64,000 bases of DNA from RPQJ01 sp963732415 (GTDB lineage Bacteria; Pseudomonadota; Gammaproteobacteria; Steroidobacterales; Steroidobacteraceae). Where the stretch lies: positions 226,075 through 290,074 of the forward strand of contig CAVSZK010000015.1 in NCBI GenBank assembly GCA_963732415.1. The letters run 5' to 3'. The notes under the pieces were generated by a model that saw nothing but the letters and a program-made list of their open reading frames with translations, searched no databases and was not told where the DNA came from. Each line of letters begins with the position of its first letter. Positions within the stretch are counted from its first letter, which is position 1. The translations under genes and the position numbers were made by a program. Positions 25,132 to 34,559 of this stretch are shown in pieces.

Positions 25132-27576
25132 TCACGCGGGAGGCCTCAGTTGCGCGCTCGCCTCGGGGGAAATGCTCCGCAGGTGCAGGTCTTGCTGCGG
25201 AAACGGAATCTCGATGCCGGCATCCTTCAGCGCATCATGAATCCGGACGGTCAACTGACTCCTTGTCAGGACCCAATCAGCGAAGTTATTGGTCCAGGCG
25301 CGTACTGCAAAGTCGAGTGAACTGGCGCCGAAACCCGCGAACACGATGGCCGGAGCCGGTTCCTCGGCCACGCCCGTGGTGGTCCTGGCGACTTCCGCGA
25401 GAAGGGCAAGCACACGGTGCGGGTCGCTGCCATAGGCGACGCCCACGTCAACGTCCATCCGGCGATTGTTGTTACTCAAGGTCCAGTTGATCAACTTCTC
25501 CGAGAGGAGCGTGCCGTTCGGCACAACTACATCCGCACCCTCGAAGGTCGTCAGCGTGGTCGCACGCATGCCTATCTCGCGGACCTTGCCCGAGGTGCCG
25601 GACACCTCGATGACGTCGCCGGGCTGGATCGGTCGTTCGAACATCAGGATCAGTCCCGAGACGAAGTTCTTCACCACGTCCTGCAGGCCAAAGCCGATGC
25701 CGACGCTCAGTGCGCCGACCACGAACGCCAGCTGGCTCACGTGGAATCCGGACGCGGCAAGCGCGATCATGATTCCGGCTATCAGGACGCTATAGTAGGT
25801 GAGCGTGGACACGCTGTTGCCGACGCCACGCGGCAGCTCCATCTTCGGCAGCACGTCGTCGCGCAGCACGACTCGCATGGTCTTCGCGAGCCAGAAAGCC
25901 ACCCAAAGCGAAGCCAGGAACAGCAGCACGCTGCCGAGCGTCAGCGATATTTGCCCGATCGCGATTGGGTAGGTGAGTACCGACTTGATCCATTGCGCGA
26001 TCGGTCGATAGACCCGGAACTCGTTCAGCACGATGATGATCCACGAGAACAGGGCCGCCACGTTCACAAGGCGGCCGATTGCCTGCAGCAGTGGCCCGGC
26101 ATGCTGCTGCACGAGGTTGAAGCGCGTCATTCCCTGCCGCGCGAGCAGCAGCGCGACGATCGCGCCCAGCACCGATGCGCCTGCGTACAGGGCAAGGCCG
26201 AGGTAGCCGCTGGCCAGCACGCCGTCCGTAAGCATTTCCGCCAGCGAGACGTTGCCCAGCAGGTTGGCGACCAGCGCCACCGACAGGGCCGCCACCGACA
26301 GCCAGCCAAAGACACGCACGGTCTTGAACTGCCTCGGCTGCCCGGCACCCTGGCCAGGGCCGTTGCGCCGCAGTAGCAGCCACAGCACGGGCACCACGGT
26401 GAGCAGGCCGAGCGCCAGCAGGTACAACCTGTGCAGCAGCGGCACGCCCACGAAAATGAAACTGAGCTGCGAGAGCAGGTAGAGCCCGGTCGCGATATAC
26501 GGCCACGGCCCCAGTACCGCGAACACCTTTTGAGGAAGCAGTCGCAGCACGGGTATCAGCGCCAGCAGCAGAGCCGCCTGGTGCCGGATGATCGGCGCGT
26601 GCGGCTCCAGGAAAAGCACGCCGACCAGCACTACGACCATCCACGACGAGATCGGGCGCAACAGCGCGTGCACGGACGATTTCAGTTCCGGGTGATTGGA
26701 CACCAGCTTCCGGCTGCGGCGGCTGATCCAGATGATCAGCGGCAGCAACAGCAACGCGCCGATGTGCAGCGCCCGCAGTCTGTCCTTGTACGCCGCGGAG
26801 TACTCCGATCCGAAGTCGCTCTCGATCTGCAGCCCCATCCGCAGCGAGGTCAACCCTAGCGTGGACGGCTTGCTTTCCGCCCAGGCCTCCCACAGCGGCG
26901 GCGAGTCGATCATGTACAGGCGACGGTCGATGTAGTCGATCGCGGACGCAACGGCCTTCGCGCCGGAATCGATTTCCTGCCGCACGGCATTGCCGCGTCG
27001 CGCGAGCTTCAACTGGTTGTCCAGCGGGCCCGACAGCGCCTGCTCTGCCCGAGTGATCTCCGCGAGAACTGCCTCGACTCGGTTGGCCAGGGCCGGCGGC
27101 AAGTCCCCGGCCGATCTCCGGGTCGCCTCCCAGACAGCTCGCTTACTGGCCATATCCGCTGCCGCCTCGGAATAGCGGGCGGTGACGCGCTGCAACTGCA
27201 CGCGCCACTCGGCGAGCTGGCTGTCGTAGAACATCCAGTGTCGCTCCAGGCTTTCCAACCGTACGGCCGGAAGCAGTCTCAACTCGTCCTGCTTGAAGGA
27301 ATCAGACAGCTTGAGAACGCCGGCGGCCAGGGCATCGAGCCGAGGGACCAGCTTGCTCGCTGGATCGGGCTGTCGCGCCAGCGACAGCTGCTCCTCGATG
27401 AAGCGCTCATCGGCGTCAGCCTGCACGAGGATATCGGCAGGGGCGATCGCCTCGACCACCGGACCCGCCGCTGCCGGGGCCTTCGCATTGTCTTCGGGCG
27501 CGCCGACGGCCTGCCATGCAACGAGCATCGACGTGGTCAACAGAATGCCGGCGAGCAATCGATGGGAGCGTCGCAT
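25132..27576 (-). CDS. DUF3772-containing MscS-family mechanosensitive channel
   Basis: An 814-residue inner-membrane protein. ATG at 27576 opens a signal peptide (about 1-27, ending AVGA). A long helical periplasmic region (about 35-270) of DUF3772 type is followed by about ten membrane helices and the MscS core: VGIGFGLQDVVKNFVSGLILMFERPI, seen as GIGFGLQDVVKNFVSG and ERPIQPGDVIEV, then the cytoplasmic beta domain MRATTLTTFEGADVVVPNG and a final IEIPFPQQDLHLRS. It probably opens on membrane tension during hypo-osmotic shock, as other large MscK-like channels do. Confidence 0.9.
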   Translation of the reverse strand: MRRSHRLLAGILLTTSMLVAWQAVGAPEDNAKAPAAAGPVVEAIAPADILVQADADERFIEEQLSLARQPDPASKLVPRLDALAAGVLKLSDSFKQDELRLLPAVRLESLERHWMFYDSQLAEWRVQLQRVTARYSEAAADMASKRAVWEATRRSAGDLPPALANRVEAVLAEITRAEQALSGPLDNQLKLARRGNAVRQEIDSGAKAVASAIDYIDRRLYMIDSPPLWEAWAESKPSTLGLTSLRMGLQIESDFGSEYSAAYKDRLRALHIGALLLLPLIIWISRRSRKLVSNHPELKSSVHALLRPISSWMVVVLVGVLFLEPHAPIIRHQAALLLALIPVLRLLPQKVFAVLGPWPYIATGLYLLSQLSFIFVGVPLLHRLYLLALGLLTVVPVLWLLLRRNGPGQGAGQPRQFKTVRVFGWLSVAALSVALVANLLGNVSLAEMLTDGVLASGYLGLALYAGASVLGAIVALLLARQGMTRFNLVQQHAGPLLQAIGRLVNVAALFSWIIIVLNEFRVYRPIAQWIKSVLTYPIAIGQISLTLGSVLLFLASLWVAFWLAKTMRVVLRDDVLPKMELPRGVGNSVSTLTYYSVLIAGIMIALAASGFHVSQLAFVVGALSVGIGFGLQDVVKNFVSGLILMFERPIQPGDVIEVSGTSGKVREIGMRATTLTTFEGADVVVPNGTLLSEKLINWTLSNNNRRMDVDVGVAYGSDPHRVLALLAEVARTTTGVAEEPAPAIVFAGFGASSLDFAVRAWTNNFADWVLTRSQLTVRIHDALKDAGIEIPFPQQDLHLRSISPEASAQLRPPA

Positions 27577-27737
27577 GGATTGCGATCCAGGGTCGGGCTG
27601 AAGGGGTCGGCATTGTCGCATCACAGGCACCAGTCCGACACCGCGATCCTGCCGCGGCTCGCGCCCCTCTATCTGGCAGAATGTCGTGCCGCCGCTCGCG
27701 CCTGGGCGTACCGGCACCCGCCACGGACATCCCGCAG

Positions 27738-28355
27738 ATGCGCGACTTCATTACCTCGATCCTGCACTGGTACCTCGGCGCCCTCGAACAGGGCGGGTAC
27801 CTGCTCATCGCCCTGCTGATGGCGGCGGAGAGCTCAATCCTCCCGGTACCGAGCGAATTCGTGATTCCGCCGGCTGCCTATCTCGCACATGCGCACGGCA
27901 CCTTTTCACTCACGGGCATCGTGATCGCGGGCACGATCGGCTCGTGGGTCGGTGCGAGCGTGATGTACTGGGCCTCGCGACTGCTCGGCCGGCCGCTGCT
28001 GATGCGCTACGGCCGCTACGTGATGATCACGCCGGACAAGATCCAGAAGGCCGAGGCCTGGGCCGCGCACTTCGGGACGATGGGCGTGTTCATCTCGCGC
28101 ATCCTGCCCGTCATCCGCCACCTGATCGGCATCCCGGCAGGCGTGGTGCGGCTCAATTACTGGAAGTTCTCGCTGGCGACGATGGCCGGATCCGCGCTCT
28201 GGTGCACGGTGCTGGTCTGGGTCGGCGTGACCGCTGGCAAGGACCAGGCGCTGATGGAGGGCAGCCTGCACCGCATCACGCTCTGGGGCGGCGGCCTGAT
28301 GCTCTTCCTCTGGGGCCTCTACTACTACTTCGTACACCGGCACATGCGCCGCTGA
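27738..28355 (+). CDS. DedA-family membrane protein
   Basis: A 205-residue DedA/SNARE-associated family protein, proposed to act in lipid (undecaprenyl phosphate or phospholipid) flipping across the inner membrane. ATG at 27738 gives the usual short N-terminus. Motifs: ESSILPVPSEFVIPPAAYLA and SRILPVIRHLIGIPAGVVR (the conserved R-x-P and G-x-x-R segments). Four or more membrane helices are visible. It is followed 6 bp later by a MATE transporter on the same strand, so they likely share a transcript. Confidence 0.9.
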   Translation: MRDFITSILHWYLGALEQGGYLLIALLMAAESSILPVPSEFVIPPAAYLAHAHGTFSLTGIVIAGTIGSWVGASVMYWASRLLGRPLLMRYGRYVMITPDKIQKAEAWAAHFGTMGVFISRILPVIRHLIGIPAGVVRLNYWKFSLATMAGSALWCTVLVWVGVTAGKDQALMEGSLHRITLWGGGLMLFLWGLYYYFVHRHMRR

Positions 28356-28361
28356 CCACCG

Positions 28362-29816
28362 ATGCCGGGCACGAGCCAGCACCTGGAACGCGAGGGCCAG
28401 GGCGCGGCCGGCGAACTCGCCCTGCCCGCGCGGCGGATCGACATTCGCGGGCGAGCGCGGGTCGACTATCGCGCCATAGCCGCGCTCGCACTGCCGCTGA
28501 TGCTGAACAGCAGCGTGCAGGCGGTAATCGGGCTCACGGATACCTGGTTCGTCGGCCACATCTCGACCATCGCGATGGCTGCGATGGCGTCGATCTACTG
28601 GCTGGTGTTCTTCTTCATCGTGCTGCTGGGCGGGATCGGGCTCGCGGTGCAGACCTTCGTCGCCCACTCGGAAGGCAGTCGCAGGCGCTGGCGTGCCGGG
28701 CACGTTACCTGGGTTGCGCTGTGGGGCGCGCTCGCGACCACACCGGTATTCGTGGGCCTGGCCTGGTGCGGCGGCTGGATGCTGGCGCCGTTCGGACTCG
28801 ACGAGGAACTGGGGCGCCTGGCGCTCGAGTTCTGGGTGCCGCGCATGCTCGGTGCCCCGATCGGCGTCGCGCTGTGGGCAGTACTCGGATTCTTCAACGG
28901 CATCTCACAGCCGCGTGTCACCGTGATGACGACGGCGCTGGTCGCGATCGTGAATGCGGCACTGAACCAGGTGTTCATCTTTGAATTCGGCTGGGGCATT
29001 GCGGGATCGGCCTGGGCCACCAACGTAAGCATGGCCTTCGGTGTCGCATTTGCGCTCTGGATGTTCCTGCGTCCCGACCTGCGCCGCGTATACAAGACGC
29101 ACGTCACCTGGCGGCCTGACCTCTCCAACCTGGTCCGGGAATTCAGGCTGGGGCTCCCGATGGGTGCGATGTACGCGGCGGACCTGTTCGGCATGGCGCT
29201 GTTCCAGCTCATGCAGGTGCGGCTTGGCGCGGCAGATGGCGCAACGACGCAGGTGGTGGTGATGCTGACATCGGTCTCCTACCTCCCGGGAGTCGGGCTC
29301 GCGCTTGCCGGCACGACGCTCGTGGGCCAGGCAATCGGCGCCGGCGACCGTGAATGGGCGCGGCAGCTCGGCAACGCGGTGATCAGGATGACGGTCGTAT
29401 ACATGGGCGTCGTGGGTGTCGCGCTCGCCGCGCTCGGGCCATGGCTGATGCCGGCGTTCGTGACCACGGGGGATCCGCACGGTGCGGAGGTCGTGCGGCT
29501 GGGCTCGATACTGTTGTGGATCGCGGCCGGCTACCAGCTGTTCGACGGCCTCAACCTCGGCTCCGGGTTCGCGCTGCGCGGTGCGGGCGACGTCAGGTTT
29601 CCCGCAGCGATCTTCTTCGTCCTGGCCTGGGGCGTGTTCGTGCCGCTTGCATACATGCTGTCGTTTGCCCCGGGCCAGGGATGGTTTGACGGGCTGCCGC
29701 AGTTCGGCCTCGGTGCCGTGGGCGGCTGGCTGGCGATGCTCACCTACGTGGTGCTGCTCGGCAGCGCGCTCTACCTTCGATGGCGCTCCGGCGCCTGGCG
29801 CCGGATACGCCTCTGA
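28362..29816 (+). CDS. MATE-family efflux transporter
   Basis: A 484-residue antiporter with 12 predicted helices in two halves. The start MPGTSQHLE gives a 40-residue polar N-terminus before the first helix (AALALPLMLNSSVQAVIGLTD, read in parts). NorM/DinF-like features include TDTWFVGHIS in the first half and LPGVGLALAGTTLVGQAIGAGD in the second, with a YQLFDGLNLGSGFALRGAGD motif near the C-terminus. It likely exports cationic compounds against sodium or protons. Just downstream of the DedA gene (6 bp). Confidence 0.9.
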   Translation: MPGTSQHLEREGQGAAGELALPARRIDIRGRARVDYRAIAALALPLMLNSSVQAVIGLTDTWFVGHISTIAMAAMASIYWLVFFFIVLLGGIGLAVQTFVAHSEGSRRRWRAGHVTWVALWGALATTPVFVGLAWCGGWMLAPFGLDEELGRLALEFWVPRMLGAPIGVALWAVLGFFNGISQPRVTVMTTALVAIVNAALNQVFIFEFGWGIAGSAWATNVSMAFGVAFALWMFLRPDLRRVYKTHVTWRPDLSNLVREFRLGLPMGAMYAADLFGMALFQLMQVRLGAADGATTQVVVMLTSVSYLPGVGLALAGTTLVGQAIGAGDREWARQLGNAVIRMTVVYMGVVGVALAALGPWLMPAFVTTGDPHGAEVVRLGSILLWIAAGYQLFDGLNLGSGFALRGAGDVRFPAAIFFVLAWGVFVPLAYMLSFAPGQGWFDGLPQFGLGAVGGWLAMLTYVVLLGSALYLRWRSGAWRRIRL

Positions 29817-29822
29817 ACGGCC

Positions 29823-30458
29823 TCACGCACGCCAGTCGGTCAGTCCCTCGATATCGCACAGCCGCGACCAGCTCGGTCGCGCGCGCATGAGCCCCGCAAA
29901 CCTGTTGAGCGCCGGCCATTCCGTCGCGGGCCGGGGCATGTTGCGCGACCAGCGCATGTACATCAGCGCGAGCAGGTCCACGCCGGAAAAACCGGCGCCC
30001 AGCATGTACGGGCCATTGGCCGCGAGGTGCTCGTCCACCAGGGCCCACGAATCCTCGATCTTCCGGCGCAGCGCGTCGCGCACAGTTGGCGGGTGCTGCT
30101 CAGAACCGAGGTCCGGTGGATAAAACCAGTAGCGATAGGCAGATCCGAGCGCATTGGTGAAGAAGGCGATCCACTGGTACCAGTCCGCCCGCAGCGCGCT
30201 TCCCGCAGGCGGCGCGAGTCGTGCCTCAGGATGAAGCTCGGCAAGGATCATCAGCAGGGCTGCCGATTCGAAATACGGCTTGCCGTCGATTACCAGCGTC
30301 GGCACTTGCCCGCGCGGGTTGAGGCGCAGGTATTCGGCGTCGTGCTGCGCGTCCTTGTCGAAGTCGACCTTCTCGAGTCGATGCGGTACGCCGATTTCGA
30401 GCAGGGCCAGGTGAACGACCATGCTGGCCGTTCCAGGTGAGTAATAGAGCGTGTACAT
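29823..30458 (-). CDS. glutathione S-transferase family protein
   Basis: A 211-residue two-domain protein. ATG at 30458 (MYTLYYSPGTASMVVH) matches the family N-terminus. The thioredoxin-like domain (1-78) has the glutathione-site motif GQVPTLVIDGKPYFESAAL; the helical domain (85-205) has the N-capping motif FSGVDLLALMY. The active residue is most likely Ser7 in YYSPGTAS. The substrate is unknown. It converges with the MATE gene and lies 43 bp from the pirin gene's stop, on the same strand. Confidence 0.88.
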   Translation of the reverse strand: MYTLYYSPGTASMVVHLALLEIGVPHRLEKVDFDKDAQHDAEYLRLNPRGQVPTLVIDGKPYFESAALLMILAELHPEARLAPPAGSALRADWYQWIAFFTNALGSAYRYWFYPPDLGSEQHPPTVRDALRRKIEDSWALVDEHLAANGPYMLGAGFSGVDLLALMYMRWSRNMPRPATEWPALNRFAGLMRARPSWSRLCDIEGLTDWRA

Positions 30459-30501
30459 GTGATCGTTCCCCTGCCGACTTTGTCCTGACATCGTGACGGT
30501 T

Positions 30502-31203
30502 TTAACCGGGAAGGTCGAAGACCAGCACTTCCGCATCGGCGCCACTGGACAGGTCGAGTCTCGTCGTACCTGCAAGCTTCAGTGCGTCTCCGGCAGCGAG
30601 TGCCTCACCGTTCGCAACGATCTTGCCACGGGCCACGTGAACGTAGGTGCGGCGATCTGCTGCGACCTCGAGGCTGGCCTGTTCGGCGCCGTCGAACAGT
30701 CCGGCGTACATGCTGGCGTCCTGGCGTATCACGACCGAACCGTTCGCGCCGTCGGGCGACGCTACGAGCCGCAATTGGCCGCGCTTCTGTTCGGCTGCGA
30801 AATACTTCTGCTCATAGCCCGGGGCGATTCCGAGCACGTTCGGCTGGATCCAGATCTGCAGGAAGTGGACCGGTTCCTGCTGCGAATTGTTGAATTCACT
30901 GTGCTGCACACCGCGGCCCGCACTCATGCGCTGGACGTCGCCAGGCCGGATGACGGAACTGGTACCGGTCGAATCCTTGTGCGCGAGTTCGCCCTCGAGC
31001 ACGTAGCTTACGATTTCCATGTCGCGGTGACCGTGCGTGCTGAAACCTGCGCCTGGCGAGACACGGTCTTCATTGATCACGCGCAGTGCGCCGAACTCGA
31101 CGTGCTGCGGGTCCCAGTAGTCGGCGAAAGAGAAGGAATGGTAGGAGCGAAGCCAGCCATGGTCAGCGTAGCCACGGTCACTGGAACGTCGAATCTCGAT
31201 CAT
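30502..31203 (-). CDS. pirin-family protein (YhhW/YhaK-like)
   Basis: A 233-residue bicupin. ATG at 31203 follows a perfect AAGGAGG ribosome site. The N-terminal cupin has the metal-binding motif FSTHGHRDMEIVSYVLEGELAH with VQHSEFN downstream; the C-terminal half begins near YEQKYF. Family members bind iron or other metals and some oxidise quercetin or act as redox-sensing cofactors. The intergenic region upstream is AT-rich and holds an inverted repeat, suggesting regulated expression. Confidence 0.9.
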   Translation of the reverse strand: MIEIRRSSDRGYADHGWLRSYHSFSFADYWDPQHVEFGALRVINEDRVSPGAGFSTHGHRDMEIVSYVLEGELAHKDSTGTSSVIRPGDVQRMSAGRGVQHSEFNNSQQEPVHFLQIWIQPNVLGIAPGYEQKYFAAEQKRGQLRLVASPDGANGSVVIRQDASMYAGLFDGAEQASLEVAADRRTYVHVARGKIVANGEALAAGDALKLAGTTRLDLSSGADAEVLVFDLPG

Positions 31204-31232
31204 ATCGAACCTCCTTTTCAGCCTTACCGAAA

Positions 31233-31282
31233 CAATAGGCTTGATCCGATCGATAATAAAATGAGTATTTGAGAACCTATTG
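31233..31282. promoter_or_regulatory. AT-rich inverted repeat upstream of the pirin gene
   Basis: CAATAGG at 31233-31239 and CCTATTG at 31276-31282 form a 7-bp inverted repeat in the most AT-rich part of the pirin/beta-propeller intergenic region, with two GATCGAT-like boxes between and beside them. A regulator site is possible; it is only a sequence pattern. Confidence 0.3.
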
Positions 31283-31426
31283 ATCGATTTGGTAGATAGT
31301 TTTATCACCCTGCGATGCATACGGCCGCCGGCGTGCGAAGCCCAGACCTGAACCAGCTTCGGACAAGCGCAGCGGAGCAGCCATAATCGAAGCCGGAATA
31401 CGGCGCCACGCCCCAGGGGTACCCGC

Positions 31427-32725
31427 ATGAAGCACCTCGTCGCCATGCTGCTGCTCGCCGCGACGACGCCTGCGGCCGCGCAGTCGATGTTCCATGCGGA
31501 CGCGGCGCGCACCGGCGTGTACCCATCGCCCGGCCCGACGTCGATGCCGACTGTGAAGTGGGCGTTCAAGACCGCGGGCCCAATCGTCACCACGCCGGCG
31601 ATCGCCGACGGAGTGGTTTACATCGGCAGCATGAGCGGGCACCTGCACGCCATCGACCAGCAGACGGGCAAGGAGAAGTGGAACTTCAAGTCGCGCATGC
31701 CCATCGCGTCGTCGCCGGCCGTGGCCGACGGCACGGTGTACTTCGTCTCCTCGACGGGCTCGCTCGCCGCGATCGACGTTGCGACCGGACAACCCCGCTG
31801 GGTGTTCGCGGCCGAGTACGAGCGCAAGTTCGAGGCAAGGAACCTGCACGGCTACCCGTCCGCGGCCCAGACGATCCCCGACGCATGGGACTTGTTCACC
31901 TCGTCACCGGCCGTCGTGGATGGCACGGTGTATTTTGGCAGCGGCGATGGCGGTGTCTACGCGGTGGATGCGAAGAGCGGCGTGCTGCAGTGGAAGTTCC
32001 AGACCGGCGACGTCGTGCATGCCTCGCCCGCGGTCGCGAACGGCACCGTGTACATAGGCAGCTGGGACGGGTGCATGTACGCAATCGACGCAGCCAGCGG
32101 GCAGCAGAAATGGATGTTCCGCGGAGGCCAGGATCCGGCAATCCACAACCAGGTCGGGTTCCAGTCCTCGCCGGCAGTGGTCGACGGCACCGTGTACGTG
32201 GGCAGCCGCGACGCGCACGTCTATGCGCTCGACGCCGCGACCGGCCAAAAGAAGTGGGACTACCCGACCAGCAAGTCGTGGGTGAATGGCACGCCTGCGG
32301 TTCGCAACGGGACCGTCTATGCCGCCACCTCCGACAGTTCGCGATTCATGGCCATTGATGCACGCACTGGCCGGCTCAAGTTCAACTTCGACGCGAAGGC
32401 CTACGTGTTCTCGTCAGCGGCGCTGGCGGGCGGCCTTGCGTACTTCGGCAGCCACAACGGACGGCTGTACGCGGTGGACGCCAAAACCGGACAGCTCGCC
32501 TGGCAGTTCCAGACCGAGGCGTCAAAGCACGACCCGATGCAGATCCAGGATGCCGACGGGCGCCTGAAACCCGAAGCTTTTGCGCCGGTCTTCGGCGACT
32601 TCGAGGACATGTACATCGATTTCTATCGGTTCGTTTCGGTGGGTGCGATCATGGGCTCGCCGGCCGTGGATGGCGGCGTGGTGTACGTGGGCAGCATGGA
32701 CGGGAACCTGTACGCGCTGGAGTAA
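31427..32725 (+). CDS. exported PQQ-type beta-propeller repeat protein
   Basis: A 432-residue protein with a signal peptide (about 1-19, ending AAAQ) and at least seven repeats of the form SPAVVDGTVYVGS..D..VYALDAATGQKKW, typical of eight-bladed PQQ-like propellers. Whether PQQ is bound is unclear; BamB uses the same repeats as a scaffold. It lacks the lipobox of BamB and the long catalytic parts of quinoprotein dehydrogenases, so it is best called a periplasmic propeller of unknown role. No cytochrome gene is adjacent. Confidence 0.88.
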   Translation: MKHLVAMLLLAATTPAAAQSMFHADAARTGVYPSPGPTSMPTVKWAFKTAGPIVTTPAIADGVVYIGSMSGHLHAIDQQTGKEKWNFKSRMPIASSPAVADGTVYFVSSTGSLAAIDVATGQPRWVFAAEYERKFEARNLHGYPSAAQTIPDAWDLFTSSPAVVDGTVYFGSGDGGVYAVDAKSGVLQWKFQTGDVVHASPAVANGTVYIGSWDGCMYAIDAASGQQKWMFRGGQDPAIHNQVGFQSSPAVVDGTVYVGSRDAHVYALDAATGQKKWDYPTSKSWVNGTPAVRNGTVYAATSDSSRFMAIDARTGRLKFNFDAKAYVFSSAALAGGLAYFGSHNGRLYAVDAKTGQLAWQFQTEASKHDPMQIQDADGRLKPEAFAPVFGDFEDMYIDFYRFVSVGAIMGSPAVDGGVVYVGSMDGNLYALE

Positions 32726-32808
32726 GACCCTGGTCGTCGCTCTCCGTGCCTGGCACGGCGCTTTGCAATAGAATGCCGGCCGTTTCGGCTGAAACGCGAA
32801 TCACGTCC

Positions 32809-33075
32809 ATGCCAACCTACGACTACCACTGCCCCGCCAACGGCCGCGTCATCGAGGTCAGCCACAAGATGGCCGAGTCCGTCACGACCTGGGGCGAGCT
32901 GTGCGGCAGGGCCGGCATTCCGCTCGGCGGCACGCCAGGCAAGTCTAAGGTCGAGCGCCTGATCACCGGCGGCAATGTGCTCACCGGCTCACTCGGCAGC
33001 AGTTACGAGCGTCCCTGTGACACCGGCCCGTGCGGCACCCCGGTGTGTGGCGGTGGCGGCTGCTCGTTCGAGTAG
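32809..33075 (+). CDS. FmdB-like zinc-ribbon protein, degenerate
   Basis: An 88-residue protein. ATG at 32809 (MPTYDYHC) matches the family N-terminus. FmdB-type proteins normally pair two Cys-x-x-Cys knuckles; here the first position reads YHCPANG and the second GELCGRAG, so each knuckle keeps only one Cys. A Cys-rich tail (PCDTGPCGTPVCGGGGCSFE) with four Cys may supply metal ligands instead. It is 66 bp upstream of rimO on the same strand. A regulatory role, as claimed for FmdB, is not supported by anything here. Confidence 0.75.
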   Translation: MPTYDYHCPANGRVIEVSHKMAESVTTWGELCGRAGIPLGGTPGKSKVERLITGGNVLTGSLGSSYERPCDTGPCGTPVCGGGGCSFE

Positions 33076-33141
33076 CGCGCCAGCAGCCGATCGGCGCCCC
33101 GACACCGTCCCATCATTCGCCACCGGCCGGCCATTGATCCA

Positions 33142-34464
33142 TTGTCATCCGCCCCGAAAATAGGCTTCGTTTCCCTCGGCTGCCCAAAGGCGCTGGTGGA
33201 TTCCGAACGCATCCTCACGCGACTGCGTGCGGAAGGCTACGACGTGGTTGGCTCCTACGAGGATGCGAACCTCGTGGTAGTGAACACCTGCGGGTTCATC
33301 GACGACGCCATCCACGAGTCGCTTGAGGCCATCGGCGAGGCGGTCGCGCGCAACGGCAAGGTGATCGTGACCGGCTGCCTCGGCGCAAAGCCCGAGACCA
33401 TCACCGACCGACACCCGAGCGTGCTCAAGGTCACCGGGCCGCACGCATATGAGGAGGTCATGACCGCGGTGCACGAGCAGTTGCCGCCGCTGCATGATCC
33501 GTTCGTCGACCTGGTTCCGCCGCAGGGCATTCGCCTCACGCCGCGCCACTACGCGTACCTGAAGATTTCGGAAGGCTGCAATCACCGCTGCACCTTCTGC
33601 ATCATTCCGTCGCTGCGCGGCGACCTGGCCAGCCGCCCGATCGGCGAGGTGATGCTCGAGGCAGAGCGCCTGGTGCACGCCGGCGTCAAGGAACTGCTCG
33701 TGATCTCGCAGGACACCAGCGCGTACGGTGCAGATCTGAAGTATGCGACCGGATTCTGGGGCGGCAAGCCGGTCAAGGCGCGCTTCACGGACCTGGCGAG
33801 GTCGCTGGGCTCGCTGGGTGCGTGGGTACGGTTGCATTACGTGTACCCGTACCCGCACGTGGACGAAGTCATCCCGCTGATGGCCGAGGGCAAGGTCCTG
33901 CCGTACCTGGACATCCCCTTTCAGCACGGCAGCCCGCGGGTGCTCAAGCTGATGAAGCGGCCGGCGCACGCGGAAAATGCGCTGGCCCGTATCCGTGCCT
34001 GGCGCGAAACCTGCCCGGACATCGCAATCCGCAGCACCTTCATCGTCGGCTTCCCCGGCGAAACCGAGGAGGACTTCCAGGTCCTGCTCGACTGGCTGCA
34101 GGAGGCACGGCTCGATCGAGTCGGCTGTTTCAAGTATTCGCCGGTCAATGGCGCCGCAGCGAACGCGCTGGTCGATCACGTGCCCGAAGAAGTGAAGCAG
34201 GAACGCCACGACCGTTTCATGGAGCTTGCTGCTGCAATCAGCGCGGAGAAGCTCGCCGCAAAAGTCGGCCGCCGCATGCGCGTACTGGTGGATTCGGTTA
34301 GCGATGAAGGCGCCATCGCTCGCTCGACGGCCGACGCGCCCGAGATCGACGGCGTGGTGCGCATACTCGGCGCTGGCCAGCTGGCGGCTGGTGACTGGGC
34401 GGACGTCGAGATCACCTCGGCCGACGACTACGACCTGGGCGCAGTCGTCGTCGACTCACGCTAG
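33142..34464 (+). CDS. rimO: ribosomal protein S12 methylthiotransferase RimO
   Basis: A 440-residue radical-SAM enzyme that adds a methylthio group to an Asp of ribosomal protein S12. The UPF0004 domain starts IGFVSLGCPKALVDSE with Cys at NTCGF and TGCLG; the radical-SAM triad is in SEGCNHRCTFCIIPSLRG; a TRAM-like domain ends the protein (from about 370). The only start fitting the family is TTG at 33142; no clear ribosome site is seen, so the exact start is uncertain. All cluster-binding Cys are present. Confidence 0.95.
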   Translation: MSSAPKIGFVSLGCPKALVDSERILTRLRAEGYDVVGSYEDANLVVVNTCGFIDDAIHESLEAIGEAVARNGKVIVTGCLGAKPETITDRHPSVLKVTGPHAYEEVMTAVHEQLPPLHDPFVDLVPPQGIRLTPRHYAYLKISEGCNHRCTFCIIPSLRGDLASRPIGEVMLEAERLVHAGVKELLVISQDTSAYGADLKYATGFWGGKPVKARFTDLARSLGSLGAWVRLHYVYPYPHVDEVIPLMAEGKVLPYLDIPFQHGSPRVLKLMKRPAHAENALARIRAWRETCPDIAIRSTFIVGFPGETEEDFQVLLDWLQEARLDRVGCFKYSPVNGAAANALVDHVPEEVKQERHDRFMELAAAISAEKLAAKVGRRMRVLVDSVSDEGAIARSTADAPEIDGVVRILGAGQLAAGDWADVEITSADDYDLGAVVVDSR

Positions 34465-34559
34465 CGGTCCTCGAAACAGCCGCAGGACCGGGCGACGCGT
34501 ACACTGGTGCCTGTTCCACCAGCGCGTGGGAGTGATTCCTCGAACAACCGAGTGACCAC

